Positions 50,439 to 59,175 of a stretch of 64,000 nucleotides of DNA are shown here, piece by piece. The notes under the pieces were generated by a model that did not search any database, was not told the origin of the DNA, and worked only from the letters and a program-made list of their open reading frames with translations. The stretch covers positions 62,001 to 126,000 of the forward strand of contig JAIRWF010000035.1 in NCBI GenBank assembly GCA_031253335.1, given 5' to 3'. How positions within the stretch are numbered: the stretch's first letter is position 1; each line of letters begins with the position of its first letter. The translations under genes were made by a program, and so were the position numbers. The DNA comes from Streptococcaceae bacterium (GTDB lineage Bacteria > Bacillota > Bacilli > Lactobacillales > Streptococcaceae).

Positions 50439-53345
50439 TTAAACATACATCACATCACTCTCACTCGTAAACTCCTCGCGAGGTTTTGCACTTTCAATCT
50501 TTTCAATCTTCACCGCACAGACCTTGTACTCGGGGATAAAGCTAATCGGATCAAGTGCGGCGTTCGTGAGTTCATTGGCATTGCCATCTGGGAAGTGGAA
50601 GGTCATGAAGCTCGCATCTTTTAAGACCGCGTCATTCACGACCGCATAAGTCTCAATCGTCCCACGACGCGAAGAAACACGTACTTTGTCACCTGTCTCT
50701 ATGCCCCAAATTGCTGCATTTTCATGATTGAGCTCGATATAGCTGTGACCTGCAATTTCCTGCACGCCTTCGGTTTTTCCTGTCATGGCGCGGGTATTGT
50801 AGTGGTAAAGCATGCGCCCTGTAGATAGTAAGACAGGGTAGTCCTCATCAGGCTCTTCAGCTGCTGGATAATAAGGCAGCGCGTGGAAAAGCCCCAAGCC
50901 ATTTTCACGAGTAAACTGCCCCACGTGCATGATGGGTGTCCCCTCATCTTCAGCACTACGACAAGGCCATTGCAGGCTCCCCTTTTCTTCCAAACGGGCA
51001 AAGCTCATCCCACCCATCGTTGGCGTGACTGCAGCAATCTCGTCTAAAATCTCGCTGGCTGAGTCGTAGTGCATGGGATAGCCCATACGTGTCGCCACAT
51101 CACAGAAGACTTCAAAGTCTTCACGCGCTTCTCCTGGTGCCTGCACCGCACGACGCACGAGTTGGACGCGACGTTCCGTATTCGTAAAGGTGCCATCTTT
51201 TTCTGCATAAGCACGACCAGGGAGTACTACATCAGCATAAGCGGCCGTTTCTGTCATGAAGAGCTCTTGCACAACAAGGAAATCGACGCCTTCAAGGCCT
51301 TCGCGAATCTCGCCTAAATCAGGGTCCGTCACGACAGGGTCTTCCCCAAAGATATACATCCCGTGGATTTTCCCGCCCTTACGACCTTCAGGGATAAATT
51401 GGGTTGACGTCTGTCCGACTTTTGGATTGAGCGTTACGTTCCACGCTTTTTCAAATTTTTCAATCGTCTTCGGGTCTGCGACGTGTTGATACCCAGGGAA
51501 GTCAAATGGTGAGTCGCCCATGTCGCTTGCCCCTTGAACATTATTTTGTCCACGAAGCGGATTGACGCCACAACCTGGTTTTCCGACTTTACCGACAAGC
51601 ATGGCGAGATTCGCCATGGACATGACCCCATTTACCCCTGTCGAGTGCTCCGTCACTCCAAGACAGTAGATGAGAGGCGCTTTTTCAGCTTTCGCATAAA
51701 TGCGTGCGGCTTCGCGAATCTGCTCGGCTGATACGCCACAAATTTCAGCGACTTTTTCAGGCGTATAATCTTTAACCAACTCACGCATTTCTTCGTAGCC
51801 TTCGGTGCGCTTTGCGATAAAGTCTTTGTCTTCAAGACCTTCTGAGATAATGACGTTCATCATGGCATTAACTAGTGCCACATCCGAGCCCGCTTTCGCC
51901 TGTAAATGCAAGGTTGCACGATCTACAAGGTCAATCTTACGTGGATCTATGACGATCAATTTTGCGCCATTTCTTACGGCTTGACGAATCTGTGCCCCGA
52001 TAACAGGATGCGCCTCGGTCGTATTTGAGCCCACAAGTAAAATCGCATTCACGTCTGTCGTGATATCTGCAATGGTATTTGTCATGGCACCCGAGCCAAA
52101 GGACATGGCTAAGCCATGCACCGTCGAGCTGTGGCAGACACGGGCACAGTTGTCGACGTTATTTGTTCCAAAAGCGGCACGCACCATTTTCTGAAAGACA
52201 TAGTTATCTTCATTGATGGAGCGTGAACAACTAGAGCCAGCCAAAGCATCTGGGCCATATTTTTCTTTGATCGCATTGAATTTGCTTGCGACAAGGTCCA
52301 GCGCTTCGTCCCAACTAGCTTCTTCAAAGATTCCATTGCGCTTGATGAGAGGTTTGGTAAGCCGCGCTTTATGACCAATAAATTTATAAGAGCCAAAGTA
52401 GCCCTTGACGCAGAGCTGATTTTTGTTGGCGGCACCATTGGCGGGTTCCACCCCAATAATCTGATTATCTTTGACGAGCAAATCCATCTGACAGCCTGTT
52501 CCACAGTGTGGGCAGGTCGTGCGGACTTTGGTAAATTCATTGACATGAAATTTCGCAGTGTCTTTCGCTTTCAGGGCACCCGTCGGGCAGACAGACACAC
52601 AAAGGCCACAGTATTCACACTGGCTGACATCCCAATTTTCCCCGTAGCAAGGGAGCATGACCGTCTCAAAGCCGCGCTTGGCAGTAGAAATGACGTCGCG
52701 CTCTTGCAAATGCTGGCAGACACGCGAACAGCGGCGACACATGATACAGAGCGACGGATCATAGGTAAAGAAAGGATTGGAGTCGTCAATTGGGCGGGCT
52801 TGTACATCAGAAAGCTGTATCCCTGATTTGAAACTCGTCTCCAAAACGCCGTATTCACGCGCATAGTCGAGGAGTTCATTATCCCCTTCTTCGACTTCTT
52901 CTTGGATGCGGGTCTGATTGGATAGCAAAAGGTCAATGACAAAACGGCGAGAATCGTCAATCTTCTCATTTCGAGTATGCACGACCATTCCCTCACGAGC
53001 AGGCTCGGTACAAGCGGTCACGAGGCCGCCTTTTCGCCCACCCTCGACTTCGACCATGCACATGCGACATGAGCCGTCTGGTGTCATCTCTTTGAGGTAA
53101 CAAAGTGTCGGAATGTCAATTCCTGCTTGCTTCGACGCTTCCAAAATCGTGGTTCCTTTATCCACCGTGATTTCTTGATCGTCCATGGTGAAAGTAATCT
53201 GCGTCTTGACCGGATTGTCACGGTCTTCAGACAAGCCTCGCGCCCGCGCCCCTGACTCCGAAATCCCTGAAGCTTGCCGGAAGGTAAACTTAATATTTGG
53301 GAATTCATCTACCAGTGTGGTTTGTCCAATTTTTGATTTTGCCAT
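50439..53345 (-). CDS. fdhA: NAD-linked formate dehydrogenase, catalytic subunit (molybdopterin, Cys-type)
   Basis: A 968-residue iron-sulphur molybdoenzyme that oxidises formate to CO2. The N-terminal 2Fe-2S domain (PTLCYLKEMTPDGSCRMCMVE) and a NuoG-like His/Cys cluster are followed by two 4Fe-4S sites (CIMCRRCSRVCQ; CEYCGLCVSVCPTG), another 4Fe-4S site at the start of the molybdopterin domain (CPHCGTGCQMDLLV) and the metal ligand region DNCARVCHSSTVHGL, where the ligand is Cys rather than selenocysteine. The C-terminal bis-MGD domain (VLLSTGRMLYHYNTRAMTGK) is complete. The ATG at 53345 overlaps the upstream stop as TAATG. With the NuoE/F-like genes upstream it would pass electrons to NAD+. 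Confidence 0.93.
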   Translation of the reverse strand: MAKSKIGQTTLVDEFPNIKFTFRQASGISESGARARGLSEDRDNPVKTQITFTMDDQEITVDKGTTILEASKQAGIDIPTLCYLKEMTPDGSCRMCMVEVEGGRKGGLVTACTEPAREGMVVHTRNEKIDDSRRFVIDLLLSNQTRIQEEVEEGDNELLDYAREYGVLETSFKSGIQLSDVQARPIDDSNPFFTYDPSLCIMCRRCSRVCQHLQERDVISTAKRGFETVMLPCYGENWDVSQCEYCGLCVSVCPTGALKAKDTAKFHVNEFTKVRTTCPHCGTGCQMDLLVKDNQIIGVEPANGAANKNQLCVKGYFGSYKFIGHKARLTKPLIKRNGIFEEASWDEALDLVASKFNAIKEKYGPDALAGSSCSRSINEDNYVFQKMVRAAFGTNNVDNCARVCHSSTVHGLAMSFGSGAMTNTIADITTDVNAILLVGSNTTEAHPVIGAQIRQAVRNGAKLIVIDPRKIDLVDRATLHLQAKAGSDVALVNAMMNVIISEGLEDKDFIAKRTEGYEEMRELVKDYTPEKVAEICGVSAEQIREAARIYAKAEKAPLIYCLGVTEHSTGVNGVMSMANLAMLVGKVGKPGCGVNPLRGQNNVQGASDMGDSPFDFPGYQHVADPKTIEKFEKAWNVTLNPKVGQTSTQFIPEGRKGGKIHGMYIFGEDPVVTDPDLGEIREGLEGVDFLVVQELFMTETAAYADVVLPGRAYAEKDGTFTNTERRVQLVRRAVQAPGEAREDFEVFCDVATRMGYPMHYDSASEILDEIAAVTPTMGGMSFARLEEKGSLQWPCRSAEDEGTPIMHVGQFTRENGLGLFHALPYYPAAEEPDEDYPVLLSTGRMLYHYNTRAMTGKTEGVQEIAGHSYIELNHENAAIWGIETGDKVRVSSRRGTIETYAVVNDAVLKDASFMTFHFPDGNANELTNAALDPISFIPEYKVCAVKIEKIESAKPREEFTSESDVMYV

Positions 53346-54628
53346 TACCAAGCCACCTCAACTTTCTCCAGATTTTCATTGACACATGCGGCGAACTCTT
53401 CAGGGAAGTCTTTTAAAGCAGATGTCATGGATACAGGGATAGATTGTCCGAGGCCACAAAGTGAGAGCTGACGGACATTCGCACACATTTTTTCAAACGT
53501 TTCAAGCTCGCCTGGTGCAACGTCATGCGCCGCAAAACGCTCGAGCATCTCAAGAATACGCAAAGAGCCAATGCGGCAAGGCGTACATTTCCCGCAGGAC
53601 TCATCGCGGAAGAAGCGCGCGACTTCGACGAGATAATCAATCACAGAAACGCTATCATCCATGACGACGATGGCACCTGAGCCAATCGCAAGATTTGCGT
53701 CCCAGAGGCCGTCGTAGCTGTATAAAGTATCCTCTAAGCGTGACACTGCACCAATCGGACCAGATTGCCCTCCGAAATGGATGAACTTCAAAGGACGACC
53801 TGTGGCAGAACCTCCACCATACTCTTGCGAATAAAGAATTTCATGAAGCGGCGTCCCAAGCTCCACCTCATAATTACCAGGGTGCTTGATATGGCCTGTG
53901 AGGCTGATAATTTTGGTGCCACCACCGTCTGCAGTCCCTAAGTCTAGGAATTTCTGCCCGCCTTCTCGCAAGATATAAGGGACATTGCTATAGGACTCAA
54001 CGTTATTAATGAGGGTGGGTTTCAGATAGAGCCCGACTTCTGCTAAATGCGGGGGTTTCACGCGGGGACGACCAGTTTTCCCCATGATAGTATTGACAAG
54101 TGCCGAAGACTCCCCACAGATATAGGCACCAGCGCCTGATATAATCTTGATGTCGAAGTTAAAATCGGGATGGCCACAAATGGCTTTCCCGAGGTAGTTT
54201 GCTTTTCGGGCATTTTCAAGGGCTTCATTAAAGTGGTCTTGCTTCGCGCGATATTCGCCACGGATGAGGATATATCCCTCATGCGCACCAGAAATCCAGG
54301 CAGCAATCGTCATGCCTTCGATGATAGCAAGGGGTGTCTTATCCAGAAGCATCCCGTCTTTGAAGGTCCCAGGCTCGCCTTCGTCACCATTGCAAACGAT
54401 GTACTTCACATCGCTCTCTGAGGAGACGAATTGACCCCATTTGCGTCCCATGGGGAATGCTGCGCCACCACGGCCACGTAGAAGGGCCGTATTGATTTCT
54501 TCTAAGACTTCATCCGTCGCCAGGGTCATTGCTTTTTTGAGACCTGCGTAGCCTGAAAAGCTTTCGTACTCTTCTACGGAAGTGGGAGCTGTAATTTTAT
54601 CAAAGTTTTGAGTAAGAATTTTGGTCAT
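53345..54628 (-). CDS. NuoF-like NADH-binding subunit of the formate dehydrogenase
   Basis: A 427-residue flavoprotein. FMN/NAD-binding segments are GLRGRGG-like LLRGRGGAAFPMGRKWG, VCNGDEGEPGTFKDGMLL, and the 4Fe-4S motif ESCGKCTPCRIGSLRILE near the C-terminus, all as in NuoF/HoxF/FdhB. It would bind FMN and NAD(H) and connect the catalytic subunit to NAD+. It overlaps its neighbours by 4 and 3 bp. No other complex I gene is present, so it belongs to a soluble formate dehydrogenase, not to respiratory complex I. Confidence 0.93.
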   Translation of the reverse strand: MTKILTQNFDKITAPTSVEEYESFSGYAGLKKAMTLATDEVLEEINTALLRGRGGAAFPMGRKWGQFVSSESDVKYIVCNGDEGEPGTFKDGMLLDKTPLAIIEGMTIAAWISGAHEGYILIRGEYRAKQDHFNEALENARKANYLGKAICGHPDFNFDIKIISGAGAYICGESSALVNTIMGKTGRPRVKPPHLAEVGLYLKPTLINNVESYSNVPYILREGGQKFLDLGTADGGGTKIISLTGHIKHPGNYEVELGTPLHEILYSQEYGGGSATGRPLKFIHFGGQSGPIGAVSRLEDTLYSYDGLWDANLAIGSGAIVVMDDSVSVIDYLVEVARFFRDESCGKCTPCRIGSLRILEMLERFAAHDVAPGELETFEKMCANVRQLSLCGLGQSIPVSMTSALKDFPEEFAACVNENLEKVEVAW

Positions 54629-55119
54629 AAAGTACTTTCGTATTTGCCTGCTTTGAGGTCGCTGATGAGATTATCTAGCCCTTCGTCTGTCATGTTTTCA
54701 AAGACCTGATTTTTGATTTTGACGAAAGGGATTTTGTCGCACATGCCGTAGCAAGGCGTGAGTTCATAGCTGAAAAGTTTGTCGGGTGTCTGTTCGCCTG
54801 CAACGATACCAAGCTTTTGTGCGAGGGTGTCTGCGACTTTGTGCTCGTCTGAAAAATGGCAAGGCGTCGAATCACAGACAAGGAAAGTATAGCGGGCTTG
54901 TGGGGTCTCATGGAGAAGCGCATAAAAGCTAATCTGCTCATAGACACGGGTTTCTGTCACGCCGATTGCCCGTGCGACAAGCTTTGCAGTCTGCTGATCT
55001 ATATAGTTTTCAGGACTTGCGTACTGCAAATCGAGCAGCATGTTGAGTACCTGCTCGGGGTTGCGGTCATATTTATCGATGATAGAGAGCTTTTGGGATT
55101 CGGTTAATGTCGTGGTCAT
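54625..55119 (-). CDS. NuoE-like 2Fe-2S subunit of the formate dehydrogenase
   Basis: About 164 residues from MTTTLTESQKLSIIDKYD. A thioredoxin-like 2Fe-2S ferredoxin: the four cysteines lie in FLVCDSTPCHFSD and ELTPCYGMCDKIPFVKI (CxxxxC plus CxxxC), as in NuoE/FdhG. It relays electrons between NuoF-like FMN and the catalytic subunit. The in-frame extension upstream is discounted; this ATG overlaps the preceding TGA. Confidence 0.92.
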   Translation of the reverse strand: MTTTLTESQKLSIIDKYDRNPEQVLNMLLDLQYASPENYIDQQTAKLVARAIGVTETRVYEQISFYALLHETPQARYTFLVCDSTPCHFSDEHKVADTLAQKLGIVAGEQTPDKLFSYELTPCYGMCDKIPFVKIKNQVFENMTDEGLDNLISDLKAGKYESTL

Positions 55120-55685
55120 GCGGGCATCCCTACCCAACTAGGCTCGGTGAAATCGACTTTGGTGCCGGATTCGAGGACTTCTTTGGACTTGATGACGACA
55201 TCAGCCAAGTCAAAGACTTCGCGCGAGGATTTTTTGATGACAAGTTTTTGGTTGTGAATCATGACGAAAAGGCCTGGTTTCAGGTATTTGCGTAGGGAGT
55301 TGGACTCGCAGAGGATGAGAGCATCTTGGAGGTTTGATTCGCAGAGTTTCTCTTGGAATTCAGCAAAGCCATCAAGTAGTGAGTCTTCAAAGGATTTTAG
55401 AAGGAAAGCACGCTTAGCGCCTGATTTCAACATTTCCATCGTGTCTTTTTTGCCGAAGGTATTGACTTCTTCAAAGAGTTCGTAGCCGTTTTGGATGCTG
55501 GTACACATGCCGCATCCTGCTTCTCCACGTTGACACACACCTCGCGCACCATGAATCGTGACAATCTTGAGAGTGACAATCGGATAAGTGTCCTTATAGC
55601 GGGCGATGACGTCTTTGGCAAAAAAAGTCTTGCCGGAATTACGTCCTGTGGCGCCAATCATGAGCATTTTTGGAACTTCAATCAT
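55116..55685 (-). CDS. P-loop protein of unknown role in the formate dehydrogenase operon
   Basis: A 189-residue soluble protein with an N-terminal Walker A (MIGATGRNSGKTFFAKDVI) like MobB-type NTPases, and a cysteine cluster CQRGEAGCGMC at about residues 51-61 that could bind a metal or iron-sulphur cluster. The C-terminal half contains LILCESNSLRKYLKPGLFVMI. It is translationally coupled on both sides (ATGA overlaps), between the YdeP-like gene and the NuoE-like gene. A job in cofactor or cluster insertion for the two molybdoenzymes is a reasonable guess, unproven. Confidence 0.75.
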   Translation of the reverse strand: MIEVPKMLMIGATGRNSGKTFFAKDVIARYKDTYPIVTLKIVTIHGARGVCQRGEAGCGMCTSIQNGYELFEEVNTFGKKDTMEMLKSGAKRAFLLKSFEDSLLDGFAEFQEKLCESNLQDALILCESNSLRKYLKPGLFVMIHNQKLVIKKSSREVFDLADVVIKSKEVLESGTKVDFTEPSWVGMPA

Positions 55686-58066
55686 GCTTGAACCTCCATC
55701 GTTTCTGGGACTTGCTGTGTTTTTTGAACTTGAGATTTGACGACCGTGACGTGGAGCGACTTCATGAGGGGTTGCTCGGACTGGAGACTCATGTCGCTTG
55801 TGCCAATGAGGACGTTCATCTCAGGCATGTAGCCTGCGATGCAGCCACGAGGAATATCGTAGCCAATGACGTGGTAGGCTTTGGCTTCACGCTTTGTGCC
55901 GTCTTTCGCGGTGGCTGTAATGTCTACGGCGTCACCCGCTTTGATGCCACGCTTTGCCATGTCTTCAGCGTTCATGAAAAGGCACTCGCGAATGTTGGAC
56001 ACGCCACGATAGCGATCGTTGTTTGTGTAAATGGTCGTATTCCATTGATCGTGAGAGCGCATGGTCTGAAGCACGAGCGTATTTTCATCTTCTGGGACAG
56101 TGTCGTGGAGCTCAGCCAAGGAGAACTCAGCTTTGCCTGATTTGGTTTCAAAGACACGTTCACGCGCAGGTTGTGGACGACGAAAGCCACGTTTTTTGCG
56201 GACATTTTGGTTAAAATCAGGGAAGAAATTCGGCAGGACGCGGCTCATGGAGTCACGAATGAGGTCGTAATTGTCTCGGAAGTCTTCCCAAGGAATCTTC
56301 GAGTCAGGGTTGACAGCACGGGCAAGTTCGCAGACAATGGCGATTTCAGACTTGAGATTGTCGGATGCGGGTTTATTTTTGCCACCGCCCAGTTGAATCC
56401 AGCTCATAGAGTCTTCGGTCGAGACTTGTTGGACGCCTGATTTTTGGATGTCTTTTTCAGAACGGGCGAGACATGGGAGAATCAAGGCTTTTTTGCCGTG
56501 CACGAGATGTGAACGGTTGAGTTTGGTTGAGACTTGAACGGTGAGTTCGCATTTATTGAGGCCCTGTGCGGTGTAAGGGGTATCGGGAGCTGCTAAGATG
56601 AAGTTGCCGCCTAAGCCCATGAAGACTTTGATGTCGCCTGAATTCATGTGAAGGACGGTGTCAACGGTGCCCCAGCCGCGTTCACGAGGGGATGTGATGC
56701 CGAATTCCTTGTCCAGACCTGCAAGAAGGGATTCATCAGGGTGGTGATTGATGCCGCAGGTGCGGTTGCCTTGGACATTGGAGTGTCCACGGATTGGGCT
56801 AGGACCAGCGCCAGGGCGGCCGATATTGCCACGAATAAGCAGCAGATTCATGATTTCACGAATCGCATCCACCGCAAATTCTTGTTGGGTAAGACCTAGG
56901 CACCAGGCGATGATAGATTTGTCAGCGTCGAGATAAATACGACCTGCTTCACGGATTTGGTCTTCTGTAAGGCCTGATTCTTTCACGATATAGTCCCAGC
57001 TCGTATTTTCAACAATCTCGCGGTAGGCTTCAAAGTCTTTCGTGTAGTCCTTGAGGAAGTCGTAGTCAATCGCCTTGGTATTACCTGCGCGGTCGGACTC
57101 GAAGACGCATTTGGCCATGCCACGGAAAAGCGCCATGTCACCTGAGAGGCGGACTTGGAGATTCATGGAGCTGATTGATGTGGCGTTGAAGGTTGCCATA
57201 TTGAGGAATTCATGCGGTACAATCGTCTTTGTCGCGCCTGCTTCGATGAGAGGGTTGATGTGGACGACTTTGCCGCCTCGTTTGCTGATTTCTTTAAGAG
57301 AGGTCAGCATGCGTGGGGTGTTTGAGGCAGAATTTGCGCCCACGACAAAGAGGGCGTCGCATTTTTCCCAGTCCAGAAGGTCAACGGTGCCAACTCCTGT
57401 TGCGATGGAGGCGCCAAGAGCGCGGCCTGTTGATTCGTGGCACATATTGGAACAGTCGGGTTGGTTGTTTGTACCGAACTCACGGGTAAAGGCCTGATAG
57501 ACCCAGCTACCTTCGTTTGAGAGGCGGCCAGAGGTGTAGAAGCTGGCTTGATTGGGATTATCGAGCTTGTGGAGTTCTTCAGCGATGAGTTGGAAAGCAT
57601 TTTCCCAAGTAATGGGCTCATATTTGTCGGTCTCAGGGTTGTAGCTCATGGGATCCGTGAGGCGGCCGTTTTCTTCGAGGTCGTAGTCGGTCCAAGTCGC
57701 GAGTTCTGTGACGGTGTGGCGCGCGAAAAAGTCTGGCGTCGTGCGTTTCGGCGTCATTTCTGCGGCGGCGTGCTTGATGCCATTTTCGCAAATGTCAAGC
57801 ATGATGCCCTTAGGGTCATCTGGCCAAGCACAACCTGGGCAATCGTAGCCCACGCAAGGGTGATTCATGGTGAACATCGTACGGGTGCCGCGGTAAATCT
57901 CGTGGGCGCGAACCATGACCTTGCCGACGGACATGGTTGCCCCCCAGCCCGCTGCGGGGTGCTGATAAGGTTCACGCGACCAAGCCGCAAAGGTCTTGGG
58001 GCCAAAGCCGCCCTGGCGCGGTTCGTCAGGCATGAGGCCAATGGTTTGAATTTTTTCTGACATCAT
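55682..58066 (-). CDS. FdhF/YdeP-family molybdopterin oxidoreductase
   Basis: About 794 residues from MMSEKIQTIGLMPDEPRQGGFG. A second molybdopterin enzyme, of the YdeP group related to formate dehydrogenase H. Landmarks: CVGYDCPGCAWPDDPKG near residue 65, the metal ligand region QPDCSNMCHESTGRALG with Cys in the selenocysteine position, GNIGRPGAGPSPIRGHSNVQG, and the C-terminal MGD-binding domain (HDQWNTTIYTNNDRYRGV). The usual N-terminal CxxC...C ferredoxin-type set is incomplete. In Escherichia coli YdeP is linked to acid resistance, but its reaction is unknown. The start at 58066 has AAAAGGAG upstream. First gene of the five-gene operon. Confidence 0.9.
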   Translation of the reverse strand: MMSEKIQTIGLMPDEPRQGGFGPKTFAAWSREPYQHPAAGWGATMSVGKVMVRAHEIYRGTRTMFTMNHPCVGYDCPGCAWPDDPKGIMLDICENGIKHAAAEMTPKRTTPDFFARHTVTELATWTDYDLEENGRLTDPMSYNPETDKYEPITWENAFQLIAEELHKLDNPNQASFYTSGRLSNEGSWVYQAFTREFGTNNQPDCSNMCHESTGRALGASIATGVGTVDLLDWEKCDALFVVGANSASNTPRMLTSLKEISKRGGKVVHINPLIEAGATKTIVPHEFLNMATFNATSISSMNLQVRLSGDMALFRGMAKCVFESDRAGNTKAIDYDFLKDYTKDFEAYREIVENTSWDYIVKESGLTEDQIREAGRIYLDADKSIIAWCLGLTQQEFAVDAIREIMNLLLIRGNIGRPGAGPSPIRGHSNVQGNRTCGINHHPDESLLAGLDKEFGITSPRERGWGTVDTVLHMNSGDIKVFMGLGGNFILAAPDTPYTAQGLNKCELTVQVSTKLNRSHLVHGKKALILPCLARSEKDIQKSGVQQVSTEDSMSWIQLGGGKNKPASDNLKSEIAIVCELARAVNPDSKIPWEDFRDNYDLIRDSMSRVLPNFFPDFNQNVRKKRGFRRPQPARERVFETKSGKAEFSLAELHDTVPEDENTLVLQTMRSHDQWNTTIYTNNDRYRGVSNIRECLFMNAEDMAKRGIKAGDAVDITATAKDGTKREAKAYHVIGYDIPRGCIAGYMPEMNVLIGTSDMSLQSEQPLMKSLHVTVVKSQVQKTQQVPETMEVQA

Positions 58067-58099
58067 AAGGTCTCCTTTTTGAGAGAAATTCTTAATTCT

Positions 58100-58128
58100 A
58101 TTATCCCTGAAAACGCTGTCATAGTCAA
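58100..58128 (-). promoter_or_regulatory. Formate dehydrogenase operon promoter with cre box between -35 and -10
   Basis: Minus-strand TTGACT (58123-58128), 17-nt spacer, GATAAT (58100-58105). Plus-strand TGAAAACGCTGTCA (58108-58121) matches the cre consensus TGWNANCGNTNWCA at every fixed position and fills the spacer. This predicts strong CcpA repression. Confidence 0.85.
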
Positions 58129-58277
58129 GGCAAACGACTGTCAAAGATGTTTGACTTTGTGATGTTTGTGAAGTTGTTAGGGGTAGTTTTTTGTCAGATT
58201 TAATAAGGCTTTAGGGGGGTGGATAGATTTTTGGTGCTTATCAGAGCTGACAGAAAATCGGGTGATTTTCGAGAGGC

Positions 58278-58645
58278 TGTCAGATTTGACAGAAATTTGG
58301 AGGCAAAAAAGTTATAATGAAAGGATGACCATCGGATTACTTTTGGCGGGCGGGAAGTCCATGCGCTTTCTCTCGGGTGACAAGGCGCTTTTTGCGGATT
58401 GGCTCGAGACGGCTTATAACAAGCTGTCAGAGCTGACAGACGAGGTCTGGGTGTCTGTCAGCGCTAGCAACCGCGAAGCCATCAAAAAACGCTTGCCTGA
58501 GGCAAACATTTTATCTGACGAAGCGCCCTACGTGGGCGAAGGACCCTTGTCCGCCTTTTATGCCTTATCTGTCAAATTTGACGGGCGGCTTGACGTGCTT
58601 TCTTTACCCGTTGACAGCCCTGAAATCGTACTGTCAGATTTGACA
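58278..58645. repeat. Iterated palindrome cluster at mobA (4 copies)
   Basis: TGTCAGATTTGACA at 58278-58291 (upstream of mobA) and 58632-58645; TGTCAGAGCTGACA at 58425-58438; TGTCAAATTTGACG at 58570-58583. Further half-matches lie near 58455 and 58730. This is the densest cluster in the window. Confidence 0.9.
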
Positions 58646-58825
58646 GACTTGCTGACAACGCCAAATGTCTTCGTCCGAGAGAATTTTTTGATTGCGCACG
58701 TGACTTTTTCCTCTGACGAACTGTCAGATTTTTTGGCAAGCGGCGAACGGCGGGTCAAAAAGTTTTTCAGCGGCTTAGGAGCTGAGATTGTGGATGTTGA
58801 GGTGGTGAATCATAATGAAAAATAG
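58325..58825 (+). CDS. mobA: Molybdenum cofactor guanylyltransferase
   Basis: About 166 residues from MTIGLLLAGGKSMRF. It transfers GMP from GTP to molybdopterin, making MGD for NarG and formate dehydrogenase. The nucleotide-binding motif LLAGGKSMRFLSGDKALF fits LAGGxSxRMGxDK with Phe for Gly, and the metal-binding Asp lies in VLSLPVDSPEI. It is slightly shorter than usual (about 190). The ATG is 6 nt after TATAAT (58313-58318), so the mRNA may be leaderless; a longer in-frame start upstream is unlikely. Divergent from the formate dehydrogenase operon. Confidence 0.87.
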   Translation: MTIGLLLAGGKSMRFLSGDKALFADWLETAYNKLSELTDEVWVSVSASNREAIKKRLPEANILSDEAPYVGEGPLSAFYALSVKFDGRLDVLSLPVDSPEIVLSDLTDLLTTPNVFVRENFLIAHVTFSSDELSDFLASGERRVKKFFSGLGAEIVDVEVVNHNEK

Positions 58826-58875
58826 CCTTGCAAAAAAAAAAAAACTGATATACTTGATGCTAGAAAGGAGGTTTT

Positions 58876-59151
58876 ATGGCACTGACAAAATATGAAAAGT
58901 CTGAACACAAGGGGGGAACTATTGCCGGAATTATTTTCTTCCCACAGCTTGTAATTTGGGCTTATAGACAGAACATCTACACTCTGGCTGGACACGCTAT
59001 GACAGGTGGACGTTATTATTGGCGCTCACTTGGCTGGTCAATTTTAACAAGTATCCTGCCTGTGGGATGGATCTATGGTTTTGTAAAGCTGAGTGATATT
59101 GTAAACACTCGCAATCGCCTGGCAGAAAAGCTAGAACAAATTAAAGAATGA
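58876..59151 (+). CDS. Small two-helix membrane protein of unknown function
   Basis: A 91-residue protein with helices at about residues 13-33 (GGTIAGIIFFPQLVIWAYR) and 52-72 (LGWSILTSILPVGWIYGFV), ending in a charged helix (RNRLAEKLEQIKE). AGAAAGGAGG precedes the ATG with ideal spacing, so it is very likely expressed. No family recognised. It lies between mobA and the convergent narI. Confidence 0.72.
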   Translation: MALTKYEKSEHKGGTIAGIIFFPQLVIWAYRQNIYTLAGHAMTGGRYYWRSLGWSILTSILPVGWIYGFVKLSDIVNTRNRLAEKLEQIKE

Positions 59152-59153
59152 AA

Positions 59154-59175
59154 AAATAGCCTTGCGAGGCTATTT
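59154..59175. terminator. Bidirectional terminator between the small membrane gene and narI
   Basis: AAATAGCCT-TGCG-AGGCTATTT, between convergent genes. A partial copy of its left arm (AATAGCCTTGC) also follows mobA near 58822. Confidence 0.82.
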
